From assembly GCA_030740765.1 (NCBI GenBank), contig JASLWR010000005.1:1-64000 (forward strand): DNA of 64,000 nt. The letters are read 5' to 3'. The notes below the pieces were generated by a model. The model was not told the origin of the DNA and ran no database searches. It saw only the letters and a list, made by a program, of their open reading frames with translations. Shown piece by piece: positions 43,844-51,234 of this stretch. The translations under genes were made by a program, and so were the position numbers. The stretch's first letter is position 1. Every line of letters starts with the position of its first letter. Source of the DNA: Thermoplasmatota archaeon. Lineage in GTDB: Archaea; Thermoplasmatota; Penumbrarchaeia; JASLWR01.

Positions 43844-44993
43844 CAGTAATAAGTTCAAGGAATTTGATGACAAGCTCGTGGAAAAATTGATTTGGTTGGG
43901 CGCTAAAATGGGTTTCCGCGCCGTGAAGAGGAAACACGGTGGAATGCTCGTTATGGTCTCAAGAAAAAAAATCAAGTCCAATTACGAGAAGATATTGAAC
44001 AATCGTCTTGACTACAGCGCGGGAAGATATGCTTTTGCGCCCGAAGTTGAAGATTTGATCATCCATTACGGAATCGAGGATGGTGCCATACTCATTGATA
44101 GGAAAGGCAAACTTATCGATAACAACTGTGCCCTACCTCTTGATTTTAAAAAGAACTACGACTATAAACGGACCCATGGCGGTGTGAGAAGGTCTACGGC
44201 GATAAATGTGACCAAACGATTCAAAGCACTGGCATTGATGATCCGCTCCAATGGACTTGTAACAATAGTATATCAGGGAATGATCCGAGGCATTATCAGA
44301 TATACCGAGACAAGTTGGGGCAACATTGTCCCTTTGGTGGATAACGTTCGTCAGTCCTCTTTTCCCGAATATTCATCATTCCCCACTCACCTGAAGAATA
44401 AGGTGCTCTTACCAAAGTTGGATAAGTTCATCCAGGGAATGGGGGATCCTTATGCAGCCAAACTGGATTATTACAAGGAACGCACCAAGCCCAGTGTGGA
44501 TTGGGAACCGGATCGCTCGGAGGCGAACGTTCACTACCATAACAGGGAAAGTCCGGTAAAATACAAGCAGAGCCACTTTGGGGATTCCACCCATGTTTTA
44601 CACCAGAGCCACCATATTCTGGACAATGTATCCTACATTCCTCCAGGGGTCCCTGAGAACACCTGGGACTATAAGCAGCTGGAATATATTTACAAAAATG
44701 GAATAACTCCGGCCGTGGCTGCTATTTTATATGAGCGAATGAGGAATAGTCTCTATCCCTTGAATTTGAAAAAACCATTGACCTTGCAACAGAACTTGCC
44801 TCAAAAACCGCTAATGGCGTTACCTCCCGGACAGGATTGGAAACCTGCCATTCAAAAGGAGGCTGGGGAGATGGATACCAACGGCCATATTGGATCATTT
44901 CTGAGCAATATATATTCCATATTGAATCGTTTCAGCAGGAAGAATGAGCCATCCCGTTCCGTCAGAAAAAAATCATTCCCCCGAGATGACTAA
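43821..44993 (+). CDS. Diadenylate cyclase (DAC)-like domain protein
   Basis: 390 residues. Residues 25-165 resemble the DisA_N/DAC fold that makes cyclic di-AMP: RKHGGMLVMVS, EDLIIHYGIEDGAILIDRKG with the DGA motif at 87-89, and THGGVRRSTAINVT followed by TIVYQG. The second motif is normally GTRHRAA; here it is GVRRSTA (121-127), so two residues that contact ATP differ. It may still be active, as archaeal DacZ enzymes are diverse, or it may be a c-di-AMP or nucleotide sensor. The C-terminal 200 residues are unrecognised, with HYHNRES and THVLHQSHHILD His-rich segments. GGGAGGT lies 6 bases before the ATG at 43821, preferred to one at 43761. Confidence 0.6.
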   Translation: MLISQYISSNKFKEFDDKLVEKLIWLGAKMGFRAVKRKHGGMLVMVSRKKIKSNYEKILNNRLDYSAGRYAFAPEVEDLIIHYGIEDGAILIDRKGKLIDNNCALPLDFKKNYDYKRTHGGVRRSTAINVTKRFKALALMIRSNGLVTIVYQGMIRGIIRYTETSWGNIVPLVDNVRQSSFPEYSSFPTHLKNKVLLPKLDKFIQGMGDPYAAKLDYYKERTKPSVDWEPDRSEANVHYHNRESPVKYKQSHFGDSTHVLHQSHHILDNVSYIPPGVPENTWDYKQLEYIYKNGITPAVAAILYERMRNSLYPLNLKKPLTLQQNLPQKPLMALPPGQDWKPAIQKEAGEMDTNGHIGSFLSNIYSILNRFSRKNEPSRSVRKKSFPRDD

Positions 44994-45386
44994 ATATTTC
45001 TTTTTGCGTAAGTAGATTACCTTTGACCCGAAGGTGATCGCCCTTTTCTTCAATTCTTTATCGTTGGTTAGAAGAATTCCTCCGGTTTTCCGGACGGCCT
45101 CCAGCACCCCATCATCCCCTGCTGCTTTTGTTTCGACAATCTCGTATTTTTCAGCGAGTTTCCGGGCGGCCCTGGCATGTGGATAGGTTTTCGAGAGACC
45201 GGCAAGTTCGTCGATAACGCAACTTGGTACTATACCATACCAGAATCCCATCAAGCGGTCCAATTCAAGGTCTATATTAACTTTGAACTGGAAAGGCATC
45301 ATAAGACTGTTGGTATCGAAAATAACCGGGCTGTATCCGGACTGTGGATTGTGGCTCGTATTCGTCGGGTCACTTGATAATGCCAT
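44973..45386 (-). CDS. PIN domain protein (archaeal aIF2-gamma-linked family)
   Basis: 137 residues of PIN nuclease fold. Acidic residues are placed as expected: Asp in [11 protein letters not shown], Glu/Asp in VIDELAGL, and a C-terminal [15 protein letters not shown]. This family, related to the PIN domains of Fcf1 and Nob1, is often encoded beside aIF2-gamma and is thought to act in RNA processing rather than as a toxin; no antitoxin is present. It starts 17 bases inside the aIF2-gamma gene end, so it is the third gene of the rpS6e operon, and it overlaps the convergent DAC-like gene at its own end. Confidence 0.85.
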   Translation of the reverse strand: MALSSDPTNTSHNPQSGYSPVIFDTNSLMMPFQFKVNIDLELDRLMGFWYGIVPSCVIDELAGLSKTYPHARAARKLAEKYEIVETKAAGDDGVLEAVRKTGGILLTNDKELKKRAITFGSKVIYLRKKKYLVISGE

Positions 45387-46608
45387 ACCCTATCAATCTC
45401 CATCTCCCCCCCACACGCCTGGATATGGCGACCCTCTCTTCTTTCTCGGCACATACCGGAAGTTTAAGGCGTACTTCCACGGTTTCTTTCTTCCTTATGC
45501 TGGACACTATACCCACAGTGGTTGCCGAACCCACCGTCAGCATAAGAGGTTCGTTCATCTTTATGTTCTCGACGTTTATCTTACGGTCCATTCCTACCAC
45601 CAGATCCAGCAGGTGACACTGTATGAGAAACGTGGTAAGCGTTGGGGGAAGGGTTCCCTTCTTTCCGATTACCGTACCTATAAGAGAATCGGATTTTGTA
45701 AAAGTGGGGTCGAGAGTGGTGCTTATACCGATCAGGCCACCGGGTTTCAATTTATCGAATTGACTCCCGCCGGATATCAGTGAAGTTATTTTTGTTCTAA
45801 GTGTTTTGAAAGAATAATCCTGTTTGTCGATCTTTATGTTCCTCGTGGGTCGGATGTCTACTTCGTCACCCACTTCCAGGATTCCCTGGGATAGAGAACC
45901 GCCGAGAACCCCTCCGATCAGCTCATCCGGTGAGCTTCCGGGTTTGTTGACATCGAAGGATCGCGCCACATGCATCCGGGCCGGTTTATCCTCGTCATAG
46001 CTGGCGGTGACGATAACCTTTTCTATCATCTGAATTAGAACGTCGATATTGACATCGTGATGGGCCGATATCGGAATTATTGGGGCATCTTCGGCTATGG
46101 TCCCTTTTATGAATTCCTTGATCTGCTTGTAATTCGCCCTGACCTCTTTTTCAGACACGAGATCGATCTTGTTCTGGACGATAATGATATTATTTACCTC
46201 GGATATCGCTAGGGCCATAAGATGTTCCTTGGTCTGGGTTTGCGGGCACTTCTCGTTAGCGGCTATCAGAAGGAGAGCACCGTCCATAAGTGCGGCCCCT
46301 GAGAGCATGGTGGCCATGAGGGTTTCGTGGCCAGGGGCATCCACGAAGGATACGGCTCTGAGAAGTTCGGTCTCTCCTTCGCAATTTGGGCAGGTGGCAT
46401 CTGTGGTATAACAACTGGGCACGGGACATTTGGAACATTTGTAGAAAGCTGCGTCTGCGTATCCCAATCTAATGGAGATACCGCGCTTTATCTCCTCGCT
46501 GTGCTTGTCGGTCCATACATGCGAAAGCTTCTCAGTGAGAGTGGTCTTGCCATGGTCAACGTGACCGACCATCCCTATATTCACTTCCGGCTGAGTTGAA
46601 ACCTTCAT
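45370..46608 (-). CDS. eif2g: Translation initiation factor aIF2 subunit gamma
   Basis: 412 residues, full length. GTPase motifs: [10 protein letters not shown] (G1), VDAPGHETL (G3), QNKIDLV (G4). A zinc knuckle with four cysteines (CSKCPVPSC, later CPNCEG) lies between G1 and G3, as in all aIF2-gamma proteins. Domains II and III follow ([24 protein letters not shown]). It carries initiator Met-tRNA to the small subunit. Its ATG overlaps the rpS6e stop (ATGA), so the two are coupled, and the PIN gene overlaps its end. The alpha and beta subunits are elsewhere. Confidence 0.97.
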   Translation of the reverse strand: MKVSTQPEVNIGMVGHVDHGKTTLTEKLSHVWTDKHSEEIKRGISIRLGYADAAFYKCSKCPVPSCYTTDATCPNCEGETELLRAVSFVDAPGHETLMATMLSGAALMDGALLLIAANEKCPQTQTKEHLMALAISEVNNIIIVQNKIDLVSEKEVRANYKQIKEFIKGTIAEDAPIIPISAHHDVNIDVLIQMIEKVIVTASYDEDKPARMHVARSFDVNKPGSSPDELIGGVLGGSLSQGILEVGDEVDIRPTRNIKIDKQDYSFKTLRTKITSLISGGSQFDKLKPGGLIGISTTLDPTFTKSDSLIGTVIGKKGTLPPTLTTFLIQCHLLDLVVGMDRKINVENIKMNEPLMLTVGSATTVGIVSSIRKKETVEVRLKLPVCAEKEERVAISRRVGGRWRLIGYGIIK

Positions 46609-46997
46609 TTCTTCTCCTCGTTATTGGTTAATAGGGCCAGGTCCTTGGAACCGAACGCAGTGATCTTCATGTTCACTTGCGACAGTTCGGCCGATATAGT
46701 GTTTCCCCGTATCACTTTCTTCCTTCTCTGCCCCTTCTTCTTGGGATGGAACCCGGTTGATTTGGATATCAATATTTTTTTCCGTGCTGTCCCGGGGATC
46801 TCCACCCTCATGGGTACTCCGCTCTTGTCGCTACCGCCGCTGATCATTAGTTTGTAGCCGGGAAGTCCCACGAATATGCCATCGAACTCATCTCCGATCT
46901 TTCTTCCGATCAGTGAGTTCGCGTGATGACCCGATATGACGGTTTGATATGTTTTACCGTCCCGGGGATCGTTTATTACTGCTTTGAATTCGCTCAT
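46605..46997 (-). CDS. rps6e: Ribosomal protein S6e
   Basis: 130 residues, the normal archaeal length. Characteristic segments: [48 protein letters not shown] and [23 protein letters not shown] component of the small ribosomal subunit. GAGGTAATATA precedes the ATG. First gene of the rpS6e-aIF2gamma-PIN operon, a gene order shared with many archaea. Confidence 0.96.
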   Translation of the reverse strand: MSEFKAVINDPRDGKTYQTVISGHHANSLIGRKIGDEFDGIFVGLPGYKLMISGGSDKSGVPMRVEIPGTARKKILISKSTGFHPKKKGQRRKKVIRGNTISAELSQVNMKITAFGSKDLALLTNNEEKK

Positions 46998-47119
46998 TTA
47001 TATTACCTCTTATCAATATGGCGAAATACCACAAGGTAAGATTCACGAGGGTAATACGATTATTTATTATATATTTACTGTATCCAATTTGGTTTTATAT
47101 CCGATGATGTCGCGTTTGA

Positions 47120-47431
47120 TTATGGTTTCCGCTTTGAGAATATCATGACTGCATTACTGAGGTCCGTATCCATACCAACATCAAGAGCTTTCACGGGCAT
47201 AAATATTAATGAGGGAAGAAGAAATAACACATTCATCAGGAGAATGGAGGTTATCAGAAGGATCTGCCCCCTCTTTATAATACTGGAAATATTTACAATC
47301 CCTCTTTCTTTCGTCAGTTGTGAGAGCTTTATCTCCTTCTTTTTTTGGGCTGCTTTTTCCAAAAAAGTAGTTTCGGGGCGCTTTTTTGGGGTGGAATAGA
47401 GGCGGGTGGGTTTAAAAAAGTGCTTTTTCAT
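47120..47431 (-). CDS. Hypothetical small membrane protein
   Basis: 103 residues. A very basic N-terminal 45 residues (KKRPETTFLEKAAQKKKEIKL) is followed by one transmembrane helix (ILLITSILLMNVLFLLPSLIFM) and a short outside or lumenal tail. Not recognised. A smaller frame on the plus strand covers part of the same region, but the minus-strand protein has the more natural composition. No strong ribosome-binding site is seen, so existence is uncertain. Confidence 0.45.
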   Translation of the reverse strand: MKKHFFKPTRLYSTPKKRPETTFLEKAAQKKKEIKLSQLTKERGIVNISSIIKRGQILLITSILLMNVLFLLPSLIFMPVKALDVGMDTDLSNAVMIFSKRKP

Positions 47432-47554
47432 ACATACACCGACATGTGACTATTTTGGAATCAGACCGTAATAATATATCTATTCTTATTAGGATTTTCC
47501 CCTGAGTTTCAGGGAAGCTAGACAATTTTTGTATTTCAATGAACCGTGAATTGT

Positions 47555-47674
47555 TCAATTTGATAATCCTTTCAGAACTTCCGTGAATGTATCGATGTCG
47601 ATATCCAGATGTTTTGCCGCTTCCCTTGCAACATCGGTCTTAATGATTTTCATTATATTCGGGCTCAAAGCCAT
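47555..47674 (-). CDS. Very small protein downstream of the AbiEi-like regulator
   Basis: 39 residues starting MALSPNIMKIIKTDV and ending LDIDIDTFTEVLKGLSN, two amphipathic helices. It begins 10 bases after the stop of the gene at 47685, on the same strand, so it is probably cotranscribed. Not recognised; it could be an antitoxin-like or regulatory peptide, or the remnant of a longer partner gene. Confidence 0.4.
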   Translation of the reverse strand: MALSPNIMKIIKTDVAREAAKHLDIDIDTFTEVLKGLSN

Positions 47675-47684
47675 ATAATCATCC

Positions 47685-48284
47685 TTACTCGTAATACCTC
47701 GATATCAATATCTCCGCTGCCTCGTTACATTCCGCTCCTTCTCTCAATAGATCGACAATTAGTTGTTGTATGCTAACGGTCGGCCAATTTTCGATTGTCT
47801 TTCCATCCCAGAAGACGTGTTCATCCCCTAGAATGATCCTGACATTGCCTTTCCCGACGTAACCGTTTTCAGCCATGTAAATATGCCAATCATGGGCGTC
47901 TTCGAGTAATACATAAAGATCAAATTTTCGTGGGAACAGATAGTTTCCCATCAATTGTTCTGCAAAATACGTGGTGAGAGCATATTTCATATTTGCATTT
48001 TCGAGTACCTTCTTTGGCATCTGGATGTGGTATTCACGATATAATCCGGGTGTATGGCGGCCGGACCAAATTTCGAAAAGCTCATGGGGCTTTCGCACCG
48101 TGCCGCCCTCGATTATTCCTTTTTCCTGAAGGTTTTTCAGTATTCGGTGTGCCCACCCGTAAGAGACGTCTCCGAGCTTTGCAATCCTGTACCAGGTCAG
48201 CTTGTTCTTTTGGGTACTAAGTAATATTCGGTATAATCGCTCGACCTTTATACCCCTCAGGGATTTTGATATTTCGTCATTCAT
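47685..48284 (-). CDS. Winged-helix protein resembling AbiEi-type antitoxin/regulators
   Basis: 199 residues. An N-terminal winged helix (RLYRILLSTQKNKLTWYRIA, YGWAHRILKNLQEKGII) is followed by an alpha-beta domain (YREYHIQMPKKVLEN, KFDLYVLLEDAHDWHIYMAENG) of the kind found in archaeal AbiEi-like proteins, which often regulate themselves and pair with a nucleotidyltransferase toxin. No AbiEii-type toxin gene follows; only a 39-residue ORF does. The frame opens at 48305, but a TATA box (48308-48319) predicts a transcript start near 48287, so the ATG at 48284 is chosen. Two TAACGGATATAT-like repeats at 48319-48330 and 48357-48368 lie upstream and may be operators. Confidence 0.5.
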   Translation of the reverse strand: MNDEISKSLRGIKVERLYRILLSTQKNKLTWYRIAKLGDVSYGWAHRILKNLQEKGIIEGGTVRKPHELFEIWSGRHTPGLYREYHIQMPKKVLENANMKYALTTYFAEQLMGNYLFPRKFDLYVLLEDAHDWHIYMAENGYVGKGNVRIILGDEHVFWDGKTIENWPTVSIQQLIVDLLREGAECNEAAEILISRYYE

Positions 48285-48527
48285 ACGATATATCTCATGT
48301 CGCAATACTATAAATAAGTTACGGATATATCGGTATTGTTGAATATTATATAAATATAACGGATATATTTTTCCCCCTGATTCATCAAGCTCGTCTAAGA
48401 ATAGCCGGATTTTATCGGGGATATGATTTGACGATACATTATTTTCTATTGAAATACATACGTGATCGGTTTAGATACTAAACGATCTATTTACCGCAAA
48501 TACGTAGATATAAACAGCCTGAATAAC

Positions 48528-49004
48528 TCAGGTTGCGACCCGATTTTTGCCTCTATGATTTATCGAGAATATCGCTGAATAGAAATTACTAATTCGTTCC
48601 TTGATCGCAAGCCCCGCCAGAATGATTCTTCCCCTGCAGTCTTCGAGGAATTCTGTGACCAGAAAGAACAAGGTCCAGTTGTCAGCCTCGGACCTAGAGC
48701 GATTGATCGCACCAATATCCGAAAGGGTTTTTAGTACTTTAGCGGTTCTCTTGTTACCCCAGTGGTATTTTAACGACATGTATGTGTTTATCAACTGCTG
48801 CTGCCGTCCAAAACAGTCGAAATGATAAATGATGACGTAAAGTAATAATTTGGCTTCAGCCCTACCGATCGTATCATCCAATTTACTTTCGATGTCCTTT
48901 ATTCCTTTTCTGTATTCCTTCAGTTTCCGTGTGTCCTTTCGTTTGTTTATTATATCAACCCCGTTTATCTTTTTCAAGTGGATCATAGGTAACGGAAATC
49001 CCAT
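48528..49004 (-). CDS. Hypothetical protein, possible HTH regulator
   Basis: 158 residues, not recognised. Helices in the middle look like a winged helix: RAEAKLLLYVIIYHF, then LINTYMSLKYHWGNKRTAKVLKTLSDIGAINRS, followed by a strand-rich WTLFFLVTEFL and a basic tail. A TATA box (TTTATATA on the minus strand, 49031-49038) is centred 30 bp from the ATG at 49004, so the leader is only a few bases. Two ATTTGTC words lie between TATA and start, and four related 12-bp repeats stand 150-225 bp upstream, as expected for an autoregulated DNA-binding protein. Confidence 0.5.
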   Translation of the reverse strand: MGFPLPMIHLKKINGVDIINKRKDTRKLKEYRKGIKDIESKLDDTIGRAEAKLLLYVIIYHFDCFGRQQQLINTYMSLKYHWGNKRTAKVLKTLSDIGAINRSRSEADNWTLFFLVTEFLEDCRGRIILAGLAIKERISNFYSAIFSINHRGKNRVAT

Positions 49005-49102
49005 GACAAATTAGACAAATGATTGGCGAGTATATAAATGTAATTATGAGGGAGGGGGGTAAGTGAAAGTAAAACTTTTTTAGAACTGGCTGCTGAATAA
49101 GA

Positions 49103-49230
49103 AAGTGAAAGTAAGATGGAAATGAGGAGTGGCTGATTTCTGAAATCTTAGAACATTTGTCGATGGATGTCGGGAACATTTGTCGGGCAGATATGAGAAT
49201 ACTTTCAGGTAGATCGGATAACATTTGTCG
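49103..49230. repeat. Iteron-like array of GAACATTTGTCG repeats
   Basis: Copies start at 49151, 49174, 49197 (degenerate, GAATACTTTCAG) and 49219, at 23, 23 and 22 bp. That is about two helical turns, so a protein could bind all on one face. The core ATTTGTC recurs at the start of the gene at 48528-49004. A second repeat, AAGTGAAAGTAA, occurs at 49061-49072 and 49103-49114. The 458-base gap 49005-49462 has no gene. Confidence 0.6.
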
Positions 49231-49462
49231 TATGATGATGATAAACTACATTTGAGCTAAACCGATCACAGAAGTATTGAAATGAAATGGCCCGTTTTCC
49301 TCGTCCTTCCCTCCGACTCTTTAATCAAACATTCCGCTTTCTCGATAAACGCTCCTCAGCATCAGTAGTTTACAGAAATTATACAATAAGATTTAATATA
49401 GTTTAGTAGTATATTGCCATCGAACCAGCTATTAATTATAATAAATTCAGGAGGATCGAAAT

Positions 49463-49705
49463 ATGACGATTCGCATTACTATTCGGGATGCCGACACCGG
49501 CAGCAAAGTGGAGATGGACCTCGAAGAAGATAATTCCATCGAGGAGACCATAGAAAGCGCGGCAAGTTACTGGGAAAAGGAAGCAGGCGCCTACGTGCTT
49601 AGATACGGCAAGAAAGTGCTTAGGGGACAGACCACCATCGGGATGTCTGCCATCCGCGACGGGGACCTGCTGGAGTTGATTCCCGACCCAGAAGGCGGTT
49701 ATTGA
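49463..49705 (+). CDS. Ubiquitin-like beta-grasp protein ending in Gly-Gly-Tyr
   Basis: 80 residues. The strand pattern fits a ubiquitin/YukD-type beta-grasp fold: MTIRITIRDADTGSKVEMDL (hairpin), a helix SIEETIESAASYWEKE, strands AYVLRYGKKVLRGQTTIG and a final DGDLLELIPDPEGGY. The last residues are Gly-Gly-Tyr, so removing one residue would expose a di-glycine as in ubiquitin-type modifiers. AGGAGG lies 8 bases before the ATG. The next gene on the same strand encodes a JAMM metalloprotease, the enzyme class that trims or removes such modifiers. No E1 or E2 gene is in the window. Fold and ending are visible; modifier function is inferred. Confidence 0.65.
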   Translation: MTIRITIRDADTGSKVEMDLEEDNSIEETIESAASYWEKEAGAYVLRYGKKVLRGQTTIGMSAIRDGDLLELIPDPEGGY

Positions 49706-49902
49706 AATTTCTTAACCCGGAGAGGCTCCTTAGATCCGCAATCCTCGGGCTTTCTAAATGTGAACCCATTGCTGACAAGATCGGTTAATCCAGAGGAAAT
49801 GTCGGTTGATGGTTTAGCAATTTTATTAGATGTACTGTAATTTCTTAATTTTACTCGGCAATACTTCCAGGCTGATTGTCCTGGTCACGGGTGTTTGTCA
49901 TT

Positions 49903-50919
49903 ATGAATCCGGATGTTAGAAAACTTCTCGATATGCTGGAGGAAACGGTGGATGGTATCGATGATGAGGCTCGTATAAAACTTCTTCCGATAATAACCGG
50001 GTTCGTAAACGATCTGAAACGCGATATCGGAAGGGTGATGAAGCTTAAGGCGGACAAGCGTCTCAGGGATCTCGAAATGTCCCTGGACCTTAAATACCGT
50101 AAAAAAATTTCAAATATCAAACTTTCTGACATTCCGGAAGAGGTCGTGGCCGAGATACGCCAAATGTGCGAGTTGGAACTGGCTTCGAAATACCGGGAAC
50201 TGGAAATACAATCAGCGAATATTACTGGCGCTGGGGAAAAACCGGTTTCCGAAACGGGCCCGAAAGTGGAGGAAACCTTAGATGACGCTGCAGATGCCCA
50301 AAATAGTTCCGATGCAAGCTCCGCTACTCAAGGACAAGTTGTTGCTGCACCTGTAGAAAAACGCAGTTTTTCGAAGGTAAAGCATAATCTAAGATTATGC
50401 AGAGCAAAGCGGGCATCCTCGGAAAGTTCCCCTACGGATGAAGAACTCCCTGTTTTAATGCCTATTGAGCCAGTGGAACTCTATTTCAGATCGCAGGCGT
50501 TCAGGGCCATGATGGAACACTGCATTGATATTGGGAAGCGGGAACTCGAGGCCCTGGGATTTCTGCTTGGCGATCATTTCACCCACGAAGGCGATGTGTA
50601 TACTGTGGTTGAGGAGGTTGTCACCTCGGAGTTGGATTCCTCTATCATATCGGTCAAAATAAAAGATTTCACGCCCATGTTCGAAAGGATGCACGAAATA
50701 GAGAAGGCCGGAAAAGATTTTATTCTCGTAGGGTGGTATCACTCTCACCCTGGTCACACCTGTTTTTTATCCCCCACGGATGTTGATACACAGAAAAGGA
50801 TGTTCCGGAAAGATTATCACGCGGCAGTGGTGGTGGATCCTGTCAATTCAGAGGTCAAATCGTTCAAGCTTGGAAAAGGGGAAGACTATCGGGAAATATC
50901 CTACGGCGTGTATCGTTGA
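49903..50919 (+). CDS. JAMM (JAB1/MPN) metalloprotease domain protein
   Basis: 338 residues. The C-terminal 145 residues are a JAB1/MPN domain with a full zinc motif: Glu216 (ELEALGFLLG), His280 and His282 (WYHSHPG), Ser290 and Asp293 (LSPTDVD). Enzymes with this motif remove ubiquitin, SAMP or other modifiers from proteins. Residues 1-105 are helical, possibly coiled-coil (LLDMLEETVDGIDDEARIKL, LKRDIGRVMKLKADKRLRDL), and 110-185 are low-complexity with a basic patch (LRLCRAKRASSE). This N-terminal part is not found in simple archaeal JAMM1 proteins and may hold a partner. The frame opens at 49876 but the ATG at 49903 is the first. It lies 197 bases after the ubiquitin-like gene, same strand. 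Confidence 0.85.
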   Translation: MNPDVRKLLDMLEETVDGIDDEARIKLLPIITGFVNDLKRDIGRVMKLKADKRLRDLEMSLDLKYRKKISNIKLSDIPEEVVAEIRQMCELELASKYRELEIQSANITGAGEKPVSETGPKVEETLDDAADAQNSSDASSATQGQVVAAPVEKRSFSKVKHNLRLCRAKRASSESSPTDEELPVLMPIEPVELYFRSQAFRAMMEHCIDIGKRELEALGFLLGDHFTHEGDVYTVVEEVVTSELDSSIISVKIKDFTPMFERMHEIEKAGKDFILVGWYHSHPGHTCFLSPTDVDTQKRMFRKDYHAAVVVDPVNSEVKSFKLGKGEDYREISYGVYR

Positions 50920-50934
50920 ATTGTGAAGATGGAG

Positions 50935-51234
50935 TCAGCTACGCTTGAGTTTTATACCCTTTGGAAGGAAGATACCCAGTATAAGCAATATAAAAAAACA
51001 GATCAGAATAAAGTAAAAGAGGACCACTTCATCCGAGGGCCAATCAATTTTATTTTTTACCACGTTCACGAGAATGAAAAAGGCCGCTATCACCAGTGTG
51101 AAACCAAAGAGCTTCCCTGTATTCTTTACGGTCAGGGGCCAGTTCCTCCTGGGATCCGGGAATTTCAACCCAATGAACACTAGGATCACAATAAATGCTA
51201 TTATCATCCAATCGGTCCATATCATAATTATCAA
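50935..51234 (-). CDS. Small membrane protein coupled to the AAA+ ATPase
   Basis: 99 residues with three hydrophobic helices (MIIAFIVILVFIGL, LFGFTLVIAAFFILVNVV, VLFYFILICFFILLILGIFL) and short charged loops. Not recognised. Its ATG overlaps the stop codon of the AAA+ gene, so it is the last gene of that operon and probably a partner of the membrane ATPase. It converges with the JAMM gene with a 15-base gap. Confidence 0.7.
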   Translation of the reverse strand: MIIMIWTDWMIIAFIVILVFIGLKFPDPRRNWPLTVKNTGKLFGFTLVIAAFFILVNVVKNKIDWPSDEVVLFYFILICFFILLILGIFLPKGIKLKRS

